Counted from the stretch's first letter, positions 16,914 through 26,378 are shown. The stretch is 64,000 bases of DNA from Asanoa ferruginea (GCF_003387075.1 NZ_QUMQ01000001.1:124001-188000), one strand, 5' to 3'. Numbers and translations are program-made. The notes: generated from the sequence alone by a model not told the origin.

Positions 16914-18117
16914 TCAGCCGATAGTGCCATTCAACGGCTGACGGGTCGGTCAGCGACGCGACCTGGTCGATGACGACCCGCAGCCGCGCCGGGTCGTCGG
17001 CGGCGGCCTTCCACTGCGCCGCGAACGCCGGGTCGAGACCCTCGGGTGCCCGGTCGAGCAGCACCGCCGCGAGTTCGGCCAGCACGTCGCGCTGCCGCTC
17101 GTAGCGGTCGCGGGCGCCCGGCCGGCGCATCACATAGCGCAGCGCGATGCCCTTGAGCAGCGCGCACTGCGCCCTGATCAGCGGCGGCACGACCAGGTCG
17201 GCGGCATAGCGGCTCAGCACGCCGGTGCCGTGCGCGGCCCGGGTCGCCTCCACCGCGGCCGCGACGAACCGGCCGGTCAACACGCTGGTCAGGCCCTTGA
17301 GCGCGGCCTGCGCCCGATAGCTGCCGTCGTGGTCGGCGACCGCCACCAGCGCCGGGTCGGCGAGCAGCCCGTCGAGCACCGGCGCGAGCGTCGCGACCGG
17401 CTCCGGCGAATAGGTCTCCGCCACGGCCTGGCACACGGCCGCCCGCTCGTCGGCGTCGTCGATCAGCGAGCGCACCCGCACATAGCCGCCGTGAATGCCG
17501 TCTTCGACGTCGTGCACCGAATAGGCGACGTCGTCGGCCCAGTCCATCACCTGGGCCTCCAGGCTGCGCCGCTCCGGCTCCGGCGCCGCCTCCCGCAGCC
17601 ACCCGAAGACCGGCAGGTCGTCTTCGTAGACGCCGAACTTGCGCCGTCCCGGCTCGCGCTGCCACGGATATTTGCAGGTCGCGTCCAGCGAGGCCCGGGT
17701 CAGGTTGAGCCCGGCGCCGAGCACCTTGGCCTCCAGCCGGGTCAACACCCGCAGCGTCTGCGCGTTGCCCTCGAAGCCGCCGCACGATCGGGCCAACTCG
17801 TCGAGGGCGGCCTCGCCGTTGTGCCCGAAGGGCGGATGCCCCAGATCGTGCGCGAGCCCGGCCACGTCGACCACGTCGGGGTCACAGCCGAGCCGGGCAC
17901 CCATCTCGCGGCCGATCTGGGCCACCTCGAGCGAGTGGGTCAGCCGGGTGCGCAGGAAGTCGTCGGTGCCGGCCATGTGCACCTGGGTCTTCGCGGCCAG
18001 CCGGCGAAACGCCGCCGAGTGCAGCACCCGGGCCCGGTCACGTTCGTAGGGGCCGCGCCCCGCCCCGGTGTCCTTGGGCGGCTCGGGCACCCAGCGCTCC
18101 GCGTCGCCAGTGGTCAC
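16906..18117 (-). CDS. dgt: Deoxyguanosinetriphosphate triphosphohydrolase-like protein
   Basis: A ~403-residue HD-domain phosphohydrolase that removes triphosphate from dNTPs. The HD motifs are RTRLTHSLEVAQIGREMG and VAGLAHDLGHPPFGHNGE near residues 65-115, and WADDVAYSVHDVEDG near 220 supplies the later metal ligand. GTG 18117 is chosen because it starts 10 bases after the VOC stop; a longer frame to 18228 would overlap that gene and add an unrelated sequence. Family members in actinobacteria are annotated dGTPase-like, with true substrate specificity uncertain. Confidence 0.88.
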   Translation of the reverse strand: MTTGDAERWVPEPPKDTGAGRGPYERDRARVLHSAAFRRLAAKTQVHMAGTDDFLRTRLTHSLEVAQIGREMGARLGCDPDVVDVAGLAHDLGHPPFGHNGEAALDELARSCGGFEGNAQTLRVLTRLEAKVLGAGLNLTRASLDATCKYPWQREPGRRKFGVYEDDLPVFGWLREAAPEPERRSLEAQVMDWADDVAYSVHDVEDGIHGGYVRVRSLIDDADERAAVCQAVAETYSPEPVATLAPVLDGLLADPALVAVADHDGSYRAQAALKGLTSVLTGRFVAAAVEATRAAHGTGVLSRYAADLVVPPLIRAQCALLKGIALRYVMRRPGARDRYERQRDVLAELAAVLLDRAPEGLDPAFAAQWKAAADDPARLRVVIDQVASLTDPSAVEWHYRLTH

Positions 18118-18127
18118 ATGGTCAAAC

Positions 18128-18481
18128 CTACTGTTTCGGCGACAGCACGCAGAACTCGTTGCCCTCCGGATCGGCCAGCACGATCCAGCCGCCGCTGGCC
18201 GGCTGCCCGACGTCGACGTGCCGCGCACCCATGTCGACCAGGCGCTCGACCTCGGCCTCCTGGTCGTCGGGGCGCAGGTCGATGTGCAGCCGGTTTTTCA
18301 CCTGCTTGGCCTCGGGCACCGGGACGAAAACCAGCCCGGGCAACTCGTCGGGCAACCGCCGGATCTCCACCTCGTCGGGCTTCTCGTAGGTGATCTGGTA
18401 GTTGAGCGCCTCGGCCCACCACCGGGCCAGCCGGGCCGGGTCGCGCGCGTCCACCACCAGGTTCTCCCAGCGATTGCCCAT
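18128..18481 (-). CDS. VOC family protein (Glyoxalase_6-like)
   Basis: A 117-residue single-chain VOC protein. It opens with RWENLVVDARDPARLARWWAEAL and ends ADPEGNEFCVLSP, the hallmark of the Glyoxalase_6 group common in actinomycetes. The middle HIDLRPDDQEAEVERLVDMGA is also typical. Such proteins usually dimerise; the substrate is unknown. It sits just upstream of dgt on the same strand and they are probably co-transcribed. Confidence 0.85.
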   Translation of the reverse strand: MGNRWENLVVDARDPARLARWWAEALNYQITYEKPDEVEIRRLPDELPGLVFVPVPEAKQVKNRLHIDLRPDDQEAEVERLVDMGARHVDVGQPASGGWIVLADPEGNEFCVLSPKQ

Positions 18482-18816
18482 GAGGTACCTCCGATGCGGA
18501 CAGCGCGGACGGACGGGAACGAGAAGGTGTCCGCCAGGTTACGCCCACGATCGCCGGTGCGCCCTGTTCGGTCGGCAACCTGGCTGGGAGTGAGACATGC
18601 CCATCTCGACCCGGTTTGCAATACCCGATCAGTCCATAGTTGCTGGCCGATCGCCGAGGGTGAGACAGCTGCGGACGATCTTCGCCTGGGAGTAGTTTCG
18701 CGGAAGCACATCGTCATGGCCGGCTAACTTCCCGGCCCCGACCCGTTACCCGGGATTCTCGTGCGCCCTCTGGCCGGAGTGGACGCGGGAGGCACCACCC
18801 GGGTGGAGGAGCACGT

Positions 18817-19197
18817 GTGTCCGGCATAGACGACTGCCTCCGGCAGGCGATGACCATCCCCGGCGCGATCGGGGCGAGCGTGGTCGATTACACGACCGGT
18901 TTCGCGCTCGCCTGGGCGGGCAATGCGCCCACCGGTGACCCCGACGCGTCCGCCGCTGGTTCGTCCGACGTCATACACGCGGCGACCAGCCGCGCACCTT
19001 TCGCGTCGACGCGACCCAATGACCTGGTCGAAGACGTGGTCATCACGACGCATGGTGGCTACCACCTGCTCCGGATGATCCGCACCGACTTCGACAGCCG
19101 GTTGCTGCTCTACGTGTGGCTCGACCGCCACGAAGGCAACTTGGCCGTCGCACAGCGGCGCATCCGCATCCTCGCCGACGACCTCGTCGCGGCTTAG
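18817..19197 (+). CDS. Roadblock/LC7-like protein (paralogue of the gene at 20948)
   Basis: A 126-residue protein beginning with GTG after a strong GGAGGAG ribosome site. It aligns by eye with the 123-residue protein at 20948: both have MTI-GAIG, VDYT-G, an ED-x2-I segment, YH-x2-R and NLA. The pattern is a Roadblock/LC7 fold, which regulates small Ras-like GTPases in bacteria (MglB, conservons). It opens a four-gene same-strand unit. A central insertion (GNAPTGDPDASAAGSS) differs from the paralogue. No GTPase lies in the window, so its partner is unknown. Confidence 0.65.
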   Translation: MSGIDDCLRQAMTIPGAIGASVVDYTTGFALAWAGNAPTGDPDASAAGSSDVIHAATSRAPFASTRPNDLVEDVVITTHGGYHLLRMIRTDFDSRLLLYVWLDRHEGNLAVAQRRIRILADDLVAA

Positions 19198-19301
19198 CCG
19201 CAGCCACCCACCCGGTGACCTACCCACACGCGGCCTCGGCCGCCCAGGACATGTCCCCTAGATCCGGAAGGCCCGTAGCAATCGACCTGTCAGGAGGAGC
19301 G

Positions 19302-20321
19302 TTGGCCAAGTCCGTCCGGATCCCCCGCACGGGCTCGCCGCGGCGCGCCCTGACCCAACTGGCCACCGCCGGCGCGACCGGTGCGCTCCACATCGGCACC
19401 GACGACTGCCTCTACCTGTTCGCCGGTGAGGTGGTCTTCGCCGAGTCCGGCAGCTCCCCCGGCATCGGCGACCTGCTCACCGCTTCGGGCCGGCTGGCCG
19501 AGCAGACCTGGCTGGCCGCGCTCGCCCGGGGCGGCGCGGCCGGCAAGGCCGACGTGCGACCCGGTGCCTGGCTGGTGCAGCAGGGCCACCTCACCCACGG
19601 CGAGCTCGAGCTGTGCGTGCTCGGCGCGATCTACGACGCCGCCTACTTCGCGCTCGGCTCGGCCAGCGCGATGCTGCGCTTCGTCGACGGCGAGACACAC
19701 GGGATGGGCGCCGTCACCTCGGTCGACGCGGCCGTCCTGGGCAAAGAGTCGGCCCGGCGGCGCAAGCTGCTCGACGAGATCTACCCCGAGCCCGGGCTCG
19801 ACCACGCCCCGCTGCTGCCGATCCGGCGGCCACCAACGCCGCGGGTGGTGCTCTCCGCCCTGCAATGGGAGATCGTCGGTCGTGCCGACGGCGCGCTCAC
19901 CCCGACCGCCCTGGCCCGGGCACTCGGCCGCGCCGGCTACGCCGTGCTCACCGAGGTCCGTCGGCTCGCCGCCAACGGCCTGGTCGCGCTGCCGGCCGGC
20001 GCCCTGCCGCTGCCGATACACAGTGGACGCGACGAGCGGCCGTCGCGCAGCACACCCCCGCTTGCCGAGCCGGCGGCCAAGCCGAGGGTCGAGGTCCCCC
20101 GCCGGCGCACCCCCGTCGAGCCCGACGGCCCCGCGCCGCCCATCCGCGCTTCGGTCCCGGCGCCGGCACCGCCGGGTTCGCTGCCCGCACTGCCCCGGCG
20201 CGCACCGGGCGAACGACTCCCTGTCCTCCCGGATCCGCCCGAGAGCACTTCCCCACCGCCCGTCCCGGCCGACGAGGCACTGCTCAAGCGCATCCGCACC
20301 GCGCTCAAGGCGCTGCGATGA
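19302..20321 (+). CDS. DUF4388 (PATAN) domain protein with winged-helix and Pro-rich tail
   Basis: A 339-residue protein. Residues ~15-165 have the PATAN/DUF4388 layout: GALHIGTDDCLYLFAGEVVFAE, then GIGDLLTASGRL and a paired helix. Residues ~187-230 look like a winged helix (LTPTALARALGRAGYAVL), followed by a ~100-residue Pro/Arg-rich tail ending in a short helix. PATAN domains occur with GTPase and response-regulator systems in cyanobacteria, myxobacteria and Deinococcus. TTG 19302 follows AGGAGGAGC directly, so it is preferred to ATG 19251 in the same frame. It lies between roadblock genes. Confidence 0.7.
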   Translation: MAKSVRIPRTGSPRRALTQLATAGATGALHIGTDDCLYLFAGEVVFAESGSSPGIGDLLTASGRLAEQTWLAALARGGAAGKADVRPGAWLVQQGHLTHGELELCVLGAIYDAAYFALGSASAMLRFVDGETHGMGAVTSVDAAVLGKESARRRKLLDEIYPEPGLDHAPLLPIRRPPTPRVVLSALQWEIVGRADGALTPTALARALGRAGYAVLTEVRRLAANGLVALPAGALPLPIHSGRDERPSRSTPPLAEPAAKPRVEVPRRRTPVEPDGPAPPIRASVPAPAPPGSLPALPRRAPGERLPVLPDPPESTSPPPVPADEALLKRIRTALKALR

Positions 20322-20381
20322 CCCGCGGTCCGCCGGCCCGTGCCGGCCGCCGACACCCAGACCGAAGGAGACACACCGCCA

Positions 20382-20876
20382 GTGGACACCGATCGCGCGA
20401 TCGCCGCCGCGCTACGCACGTTGCGCGAGGTCCCAGACGTGGTCGGGTCGGTCCTGGCCGGCCCCGACGGGCTGCTCATCGCCAGTGACGTCGACCGGGT
20501 CGAGCCCGACACGGTCGCCGCGATGGCCGCGGCCACGGTCGGCCTCGGCCGGCGCTTCGCCGAAACAGTCGGCCTCGGCCTCCACCGCGAGACCGTCATC
20601 CAGGCCGACGGCGGTTGCCTGGTCAGCTACGTCGCCGGTGCCGGCGCGCTGTTGACCGTCGTCGCCATGCCCCAGGCCAACCTGGCCCTGGTGCACCGCA
20701 CCTCCCGCATCGTGGCGCAACGGCTCGGCACTCTCGTCGAGGCGCTCGCCGCCCAACCCCCGGGGCGCGCACCCAACGGCGGCACACCGCCGCCGGTGCC
20801 GCCGACGCGAGAACCGCTGCCCCGCCGCAACACCCGCCCCACCGGATCGGGCCGACCCAGCGCTGCCCGTTCCTGA
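20382..20876 (+). CDS. Roadblock/LC7 domain protein
   Basis: A 164-residue protein. Residues ~5-110 form a clear Roadblock/LC7 domain (DVVGSVLAGPDGLLIASDVD, TVAAMAAATVGLGRRFAE, GCLVSYVAGAGALLTVVA), and the remainder is a Pro/Arg-rich tail. GTG 20382 has AAGGAG 11 bases upstream and gives a standard domain start; an in-frame GTG at 20340 would add 14 unconserved residues. It is the third gene of the roadblock/PATAN unit and probably forms dimers with itself or its neighbours. Confidence 0.8.
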   Translation: MDTDRAIAAALRTLREVPDVVGSVLAGPDGLLIASDVDRVEPDTVAAMAAATVGLGRRFAETVGLGLHRETVIQADGGCLVSYVAGAGALLTVVAMPQANLALVHRTSRIVAQRLGTLVEALAAQPPGRAPNGGTPPPVPPTREPLPRRNTRPTGSGRPSAARS

Positions 20877-20947
20877 AACACCGGCCCAGACCGTCGTCGG
20901 CTTCGGCGGCCCGGACCGTAGGCCCGAACACAACGGAGGACAGGCTC

Positions 20948-21319
20948 ATGACTGACATGGACACCGCACTCAAGGAGTGCATGACGATCGAAGGCGCGAT
21001 CGGTGTCGCGCTCGTCGACTACACCAGCGGAATGTCGCTGGGCGTGGTCGGTGGCGGCAAGGACCTCGACCTGACGGTCGCGGCGGCCGGCAACACCGAT
21101 GTGGTGCGGGCGAAGCTGCGCACGCTCGAGATGCTCGGCCTCAAGGAGGGCATCGAAGACATCCTGATCAGCCTCGACACGCAATACCACATGATCCGGC
21201 TGCTCACCGGCCGAGCCGGCAAGGGCCTGTTCCTCTACATCGCACTTCAGCGCAGCCGCGCCAACCTGGCGATGGCCCGCCACCAGCTCCGCAAGATCGA
21301 AGCGGAGATGGAGCTCTAA
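20948..21319 (+). CDS. Roadblock/LC7-like protein
   Basis: A 123-residue protein beginning MTDMDTALKECMTIEGAIG with a GGAGGA ribosome site upstream. It carries VDYTSGMSLGVVGGG and a helix NLAMARHQLRKIEAEMEL at the end. Its match to the first gene of the unit (18817-19197) indicates duplication within the operon. It closes the four-gene unit and is followed by a 13-bp perfect hairpin terminator. The expected role is regulation of a Ras-like GTPase or scaffold assembly; the GTPase is absent here. Confidence 0.75.
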   Translation: MTDMDTALKECMTIEGAIGVALVDYTSGMSLGVVGGGKDLDLTVAAAGNTDVVRAKLRTLEMLGLKEGIEDILISLDTQYHMIRLLTGRAGKGLFLYIALQRSRANLAMARHQLRKIEAEMEL

Positions 21320-21334
21320 AGAAGGCTCCCCGTT

Positions 21335-21364
21335 GCTCCGCGCCCAGTTCGCTGGGCGCGGAGC
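21335..21364. terminator. Strong bidirectional hairpin terminator
   Basis: GCTCCGCGCCCAG and CTGGGCGCGGAGC make a perfect 13-bp stem closed by a TTCG tetraloop. It lies in the 54-bp gap between the roadblock unit and ppdK, which converge. There is no T-tract, as is common in GC-rich actinomycetes. Confidence 0.85.
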
Positions 21365-21373
21365 ACCCGGCCA

Positions 21374-24061
21374 CTAACGGCTGTCGGAGCCGTCGGTTTC
21401 GACGGCGGCGCGGCCCGCCTCGAGGCGGGCGATCGGCACCCGGAACGGTGAACACGACACGTAGTCGAGCCCGACCTCGTGGAAGAAGTGCACCGAGTCG
21501 GGGTCGCCGCCGTGCTCGCCGCAGACGCCCAGCTTGAGATCGGGGCGGGCGGCGCGGCCCTCCTCTATCGCGATCCGGATCAGCCGGCCGACCCCGTCGC
21601 GGTCGATCGACTCAAACGGTGAGATGCCGAAGATGCCCAGTTCCAGATAGCGCCAGAAGAACGCGCCCTCGACGTCGTCGCGGCTGAAGCCCCACGACAT
21701 CTGGGTCAGGTCGTTGGTGCCGAAGGAGAAGAACTGCGCGGCCTCGGCGATCTGGCCGGCCGTCAACGCCGCCCGCGGCACCTCGATCATCGTGCCGATC
21801 AACACCTCGACGCCGCTGTCGGCGACCACCTCGGCGATGATCCGTTCGGCCTCGGTGCGCACCGTCTCCAGCTCCTGCACGGCGCCGACCAGCGGCACCA
21901 TGATCTCCGGCTTCGGCGTGCCGCCGGCCCTGGCCCGATCGACCGCGGCCTCGACGATCGCCCGCACCTGCATCCCGAACAGGCCCGGGATGACCAGCCC
22001 GAGCCGCACACCGCGCAGCCCCAGCATCGGGTTCTGCTCGTGCATCCGGCGCACGGCCGCGAGCAGCTTCTCGTCGCGGCCGACGTCTTCGCCGCGTTCC
22101 TGCGCGACGGCCACGTGCACCGCGAGTTCCTCGAGCGGCGGCAGGAACTCGTGCAGCGGCGGGTCGATCAACCGGACGGTGACCGGCAGCCCGTCCATCT
22201 CGCGGAAGATCTCGACAAAGTCGGCCCGCTGCAACGGGAGCAGCTCGTCCAGCGCCGCGTCCCGCTCGGTCGGGGTGTTGGCCAGGATCAGCCGCTCGAC
22301 CAGCTCGCGCCGGTCACCGAGGAACATGTGCTCGGTGCGGCACAGCCCGATGCCCTGCGCGCCGAACCGGCGGGCCCGGGCCGAGTCCGTGCCGGTGTCG
22401 CTGTTGGCCCGCACCGCCAGCCGGCGCCGCGCGTCGGCGTGCGACATGATCCGGTGCACCGCGGTGACGAGGTGGTCATCCGTCTGCGCGGGGTCGAGCG
22501 TGCCCTCGAAGTAGCGGACCACCTCGGAGGGCTGCACCGGCACCTCGCCCAGGTAGATCTTCCCGGTGGTGCCGTCGATCGAGATCACGTCGCCCTCCGC
22601 GACGGTCGTACCGTTGACGCTGAACTTCTTGCCCCGCACGTCGACCACGACGGTGTCGGCGCCGCAGACGCAGGTCTTGCCCATCCCGCGGGCGACCACG
22701 GCCGCGTGGCTGGTCTTGCCGCCGCGGGAGGTCAGGATGCCCTGCGCGGCGATCATCCCGGGCAGGTCGTCGGGGTTGGTCTCACGCCGCACCAGGATGA
22801 CGTCATCACCGCCGGCCGCCATGTCCTTCGCCGTCTGCGCGTCGAAGACCACCTTGCCAACCGCGGCACCGGGCGAGGCGCCGACGCCCTTGGCGAGCTG
22901 ACTCGGCCGGCCGGACAGGTCGAAGCGCGGGAACATCAGCTGACCGAGCTGGGCGCCGGTGACCCGGTGCAGCGCCTCGTCGAGGTCGATCACGCCCTCG
23001 TCGACAAGCTGGGCGGCGATGATGAACGCGGCCGCCGCGGTCCGCTTGCCCACCCGGGTCTGGAGCATCCAGAGCTTGCCGCGCTCGATGGTGAACTCGA
23101 TGTCGCAGAGGTCTTTGTAGTGCTCCTCGAGCGTGGCCATGATTCGCATCAGTTCCGCGTACGACGTCTTGTCGAGCTTTTCCAGATCCTGGAGCGGGAT
23201 GGTGTTGCGGATGCCGGCCACCACGTCTTCGCCCTGCGCGTTCGCCAGATAGTCGCCGTAGGTGCCCTGGGCGCCGGAGGCCGGGTCGCGGGTGAAGGCG
23301 ACGCCGGTGCCGGAGTCGGCGCCGAGGTTGCCGAACACCATCGCCACCACGTTGACCGCCGTGCCCAGGTCGGTCGGGATCCGTTCCTGCCGGCGGTAGA
23401 GCACCGCGCGGTCGGCGTTCCACGACTCGAAGACCGCGCGGATCGCCAGGTCGAGCTGTTCCTTCGGGTCCTGTGGGAAGTCCCGCCCGGTGTGCTTGGC
23501 GAAGATCTTCTTGAACGAGCCGACCAGGGTACGCAGGTCGTCAGCGTCCAGGTCGAGATCGTCGTCGGTGCTCTTGGCCTGCTTGGCCGCGTCGATCGCG
23601 TGTTCGAACTCGTCGCCGGGCACGTCGCAGACGGTCTTGCCGAACATCTGGATCAGCCGCCGGTAGGAGTCCCAGGCGAAGCGGTCGTTGCCACCGGCCT
23701 GGCGGGACAGCCCGTCGACCGAGGCGTCGTTGAGCCCGACATTGAGGACCGTCTCCATCATGCCGGGCATCGAGAAGGCCGCGCCGGAGCGCACGGAGAC
23801 CAGCAACGGGTCGCCGGGCTCGCCCAGCTTGCGCCCCATCGCCGACTCGAGGCCGTCGAGGTGCTTGGCGATCTCCACCGCCAGGCCCTCCGGCTCCCGC
23901 CCCGAGTCGAGGTAGGCCCGGCAGGCCTCCGTGGTGATCGTGAAGCCGGGCGGCACCGGCAACCCGATGTTGGTCATCTCCGCCAGGTTCGCGCCCTTGC
24001 CGCCGAGCAGGTCGCGGAGATCCTTGTTTCCTTCCGCGAAGTCATAGACGAACTTTGTCAC
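21374..24061 (-). CDS. ppdK: Pyruvate, phosphate dikinase
   Basis: An 895-residue enzyme interconverting pyruvate, ATP and phosphate with PEP, AMP and PPi. The N-terminal nucleotide-binding domain starts DLLGGKGANLAEMTNIGLPVPPG-like (residues ~17-40). The phosphohistidine domain has GGKTSHAAVVARGMG near 450, with the catalytic His. The C-terminal PEP/pyruvate TIM barrel shows VCGEHGGDP near 860, with the catalytic Cys. Length and domain order match bacterial PPDK. No PDRP-type regulatory gene is adjacent. It stands alone on the minus strand. Confidence 0.95.
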   Translation of the reverse strand: MTKFVYDFAEGNKDLRDLLGGKGANLAEMTNIGLPVPPGFTITTEACRAYLDSGREPEGLAVEIAKHLDGLESAMGRKLGEPGDPLLVSVRSGAAFSMPGMMETVLNVGLNDASVDGLSRQAGGNDRFAWDSYRRLIQMFGKTVCDVPGDEFEHAIDAAKQAKSTDDDLDLDADDLRTLVGSFKKIFAKHTGRDFPQDPKEQLDLAIRAVFESWNADRAVLYRRQERIPTDLGTAVNVVAMVFGNLGADSGTGVAFTRDPASGAQGTYGDYLANAQGEDVVAGIRNTIPLQDLEKLDKTSYAELMRIMATLEEHYKDLCDIEFTIERGKLWMLQTRVGKRTAAAAFIIAAQLVDEGVIDLDEALHRVTGAQLGQLMFPRFDLSGRPSQLAKGVGASPGAAVGKVVFDAQTAKDMAAGGDDVILVRRETNPDDLPGMIAAQGILTSRGGKTSHAAVVARGMGKTCVCGADTVVVDVRGKKFSVNGTTVAEGDVISIDGTTGKIYLGEVPVQPSEVVRYFEGTLDPAQTDDHLVTAVHRIMSHADARRRLAVRANSDTGTDSARARRFGAQGIGLCRTEHMFLGDRRELVERLILANTPTERDAALDELLPLQRADFVEIFREMDGLPVTVRLIDPPLHEFLPPLEELAVHVAVAQERGEDVGRDEKLLAAVRRMHEQNPMLGLRGVRLGLVIPGLFGMQVRAIVEAAVDRARAGGTPKPEIMVPLVGAVQELETVRTEAERIIAEVVADSGVEVLIGTMIEVPRAALTAGQIAEAAQFFSFGTNDLTQMSWGFSRDDVEGAFFWRYLELGIFGISPFESIDRDGVGRLIRIAIEEGRAARPDLKLGVCGEHGGDPDSVHFFHEVGLDYVSCSPFRVPIARLEAGRAAVETDGSDSR

Positions 24062-24241
24062 CGAAGTCCTCCCGCGCGCTCAACACTGAACGACCACTCA
24101 GTTACCCATTCCCACCGTGGGCGCAGGTTAAGCGGAGTTTCAGGCCGGTTGGTAGCCCTCGGTGACTATCAGCACAACGCTACGCACACGGGCAGTCGTG
24201 GGAGCGTTTTCCCGCGCAAAAGCGCGCACGCCTCGGCCGGG

Positions 24242-24619
24242 CTAGGCCGATTGCCACAGTCCGATCAGGTTGCCCTCGGTGTCGGAGAAGTAGCCCGTGA
24301 AGCCCATGTCGCCGACCGCCTGGCGGCCCATCCGGGTCTTCCCGCCGTTCTTCTCGACCGTGGCGAGCGCGGCGTCGATGTCGTCGACGTCGATCGTGAC
24401 GACCGGCGCCGTGAACATGCCGCTGCGCTTCATCATCCCGCCGTTGATCGCGCCGGGATCCTTCGGGCGCCCGTCCTGCCCGCTCGGCGTGGTGCCCAGC
24501 ATGGCGTACGACATCTCGGGCATGTCCTTGATGTTCCACTCGAACGACTCCGCGTAGAAGCGTTCGGCCCGCGCGACGTCGTCGGCCGGAATCTCGAAAT
24601 GGGTCACACTGCCCTTCAT
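24242..24619 (-). CDS. VOC family protein
   Basis: A 125-residue glyoxalase-like protein. It begins VTHFEIPADDVARAERFYAE and ends FSDTEGNLIGLWQ, with a central GGMMKRSGMFTAPVVTIDVD; this is the pattern of the PhnB/27-kDa antigen-type VOC group common in actinomycetes. The function is unknown. It lies 52 bp downstream of lysS on the same strand and may be read from that transcript. The 180 bp between it and ppdK shows no gene. Confidence 0.8.
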   Translation of the reverse strand: MKGSVTHFEIPADDVARAERFYAESFEWNIKDMPEMSYAMLGTTPSGQDGRPKDPGAINGGMMKRSGMFTAPVVTIDVDDIDAALATVEKNGGKTRMGRQAVGDMGFTGYFSDTEGNLIGLWQSA

Positions 24620-24671
24620 CGGACGACCCTCCTCAGGTCGGCCGGCGCGGTGCGTTCCCCCAGCTTCGAGC

Positions 24672-26378
24672 CTACGACCCGCCGAGCAGTTGGCGGACCC
24701 GGTCGGCGCCAGTGGCCAGCAGCAGCGTGGGCAGCCGCGGCCCGGTCTCCTTGCCGATCAGCAGCCGGTAGAGCAGGGCGAAGAACGACCGCTGCGCGAC
24801 CTTGAGCTCGGGGGTCGGCTTCACGTCGGGGGGCAGACCGAGCAGCTTCTTGGGTACGCCGTAGACCAGGGTCGTCAGCCCGTCGAGCGACCAGTGGTCG
24901 GCGAGCCCCTCGCGGAGCATCCGCAGCGCCGTGCGCTGATCGTCGTCGAGGCCGTCGAGGAGCACCGCGTCGGGCTCTTCGCGCACCCGGGTGCGCTCGT
25001 CGGGGGTGAGCTGGGTGCGCACCCAGTTGCTGGCGCAGTCGAGCCGGGGCCGGGTCTCGTCGAGGTCCTTGACCGGGTCGGCCGGGTCGAGGTCGCGCAG
25101 GATCCGCAGCGTCTGATCGTCGTTGCCGGTGGTGATGTCGACGATGGACGCCAGCGTGCGGTAGGGCACCGGGCGTGGGGTCAGCGGCAGCGGACCGGCG
25201 GCGGTGCTCGCGCTGCGCCCGTAGGCGGCGGCGTCACCGCTGGTGGCCGTGCCGTTCTCGACCCGCGCGGTGAGCCCGTCCCACTCGTCGTAGAGCCGCT
25301 GGATCTCCTGGTCGAACGCGATGTCGAAGGACTGGTTGGGCCGGCGCCGGGCGTAGAGCCAGCGCAGCAACGGCGGCTCCATGATCTCCAGCGCGTCGGC
25401 GGCGGTCGGCACCCCGCCGCGCGAGCTGCTCATCTTGGCCATGCCCTTGATGCCGACGAAGGCATACATCGGGCCGATCGGCGGCTCGGCGCCGAAGACC
25501 TCGCGCACGAGTTGGCTGCCGACCACGAAGCTGGAGCCGGGCGAGCTGTGGTCGACGCCGCTGGGCTCGAACACCACGCCCTCGTAGGCCCAGCGCATCG
25601 GCCAGTCGACCTTCCAGACCAGCTTGCCGTAGTTGAACTCACTCAGCAGAACGGTCTCGCTGTGGCCGCAGGCGCTGGTGTAGGTCAGTGCGGTGGTCGC
25701 GTCGTCGTACGCCGTGACGGTTGTCGTGTCCTTGCCGCACTTCGAGCAGTAGGGCTTGTAGGGGTAGTAGCCGGACGCGGTGCCGCCGTCTTCCTCGCTC
25801 GCGGCACCGGAGCCCTCGACGGCCGCCAGCTCGTCGGGGTCGGTCACGGCCTTGCCGGGCTTCTTCTTCGTGCGGTAACGCCCCAGCACCTCATCGATCT
25901 TGGCCCGCTGGCTCATCGCGTGCAGGATCTGCGCCCGGTAGGCGCCGGAGGTATACATCGCGGTCTGGCTGATCGGGGTGACCTCGATGCCGAGCCGGGT
26001 CATCGCCGCGATCAGCGGAGCCTTGAAGTGCTCGGCCCAGTTGGGGTATTCGCTGCCGGCCGGCGCCGGGACCTCGGTCAGCGGCTTGCCGATGTGCTCT
26101 TCCCACGACGGGTCGACGCCCGGCGCGTTGGGCACCTTGCGGAACCGGTCGAAGTCGTCCCAGGAGAGCACGTGGCGCACCTCGCGGCCGCGCCGGCGGA
26201 GCTCGTCTGCCACCAGGTGCGGTGTCATCAGCTCGCGCTGGTTGCCCAGGTGCACGGGCCCGGAGGGGCTCAGCCCGCTCGCGCACACGATCGGCTTGCC
26301 GGGCGCCCGACGGTCGGCTTCCGCGATCACCTCGTCGGCGAACCGCGCCACCCAGTCCGACTCGATTGCCTGCGCCAC
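24672..26378 (-). CDS. lysS: Lysyl-tRNA synthetase, class I
   Basis: A 568-residue class I (archaeal-type) LysRS that charges tRNA-Lys. The HIGH-type motif is in SGLSPSGPVHLGNQREL near residue 35, and the KMSKS-type motif is AKMSSSRGG near 315. A zinc-ribbon-like CSKCGKDTT...ACGH segment lies at ~213-237. Class I LysRS occurs in some actinobacteria and alpha-proteobacteria in place of, or together with, the class II enzyme; whether a class II copy exists elsewhere cannot be seen. It is followed by the VOC gene. Confidence 0.93.
   Translation of the reverse strand: MAQAIESDWVARFADEVIAEADRRAPGKPIVCASGLSPSGPVHLGNQRELMTPHLVADELRRRGREVRHVLSWDDFDRFRKVPNAPGVDPSWEEHIGKPLTEVPAPAGSEYPNWAEHFKAPLIAAMTRLGIEVTPISQTAMYTSGAYRAQILHAMSQRAKIDEVLGRYRTKKKPGKAVTDPDELAAVEGSGAASEEDGGTASGYYPYKPYCSKCGKDTTTVTAYDDATTALTYTSACGHSETVLLSEFNYGKLVWKVDWPMRWAYEGVVFEPSGVDHSSPGSSFVVGSQLVREVFGAEPPIGPMYAFVGIKGMAKMSSSRGGVPTAADALEIMEPPLLRWLYARRRPNQSFDIAFDQEIQRLYDEWDGLTARVENGTATSGDAAAYGRSASTAAGPLPLTPRPVPYRTLASIVDITTGNDDQTLRILRDLDPADPVKDLDETRPRLDCASNWVRTQLTPDERTRVREEPDAVLLDGLDDDQRTALRMLREGLADHWSLDGLTTLVYGVPKKLLGLPPDVKPTPELKVAQRSFFALLYRLLIGKETGPRLPTLLLATGADRVRQLLGGS

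Noticed and set aside
22040-24805. A 921-codon plus-strand frame opposite ppdK and the VOC gene
   Set aside because: The product is a His/Val/Gly-rich shadow with no motif, whereas ppdK on the other strand is unmistakable.
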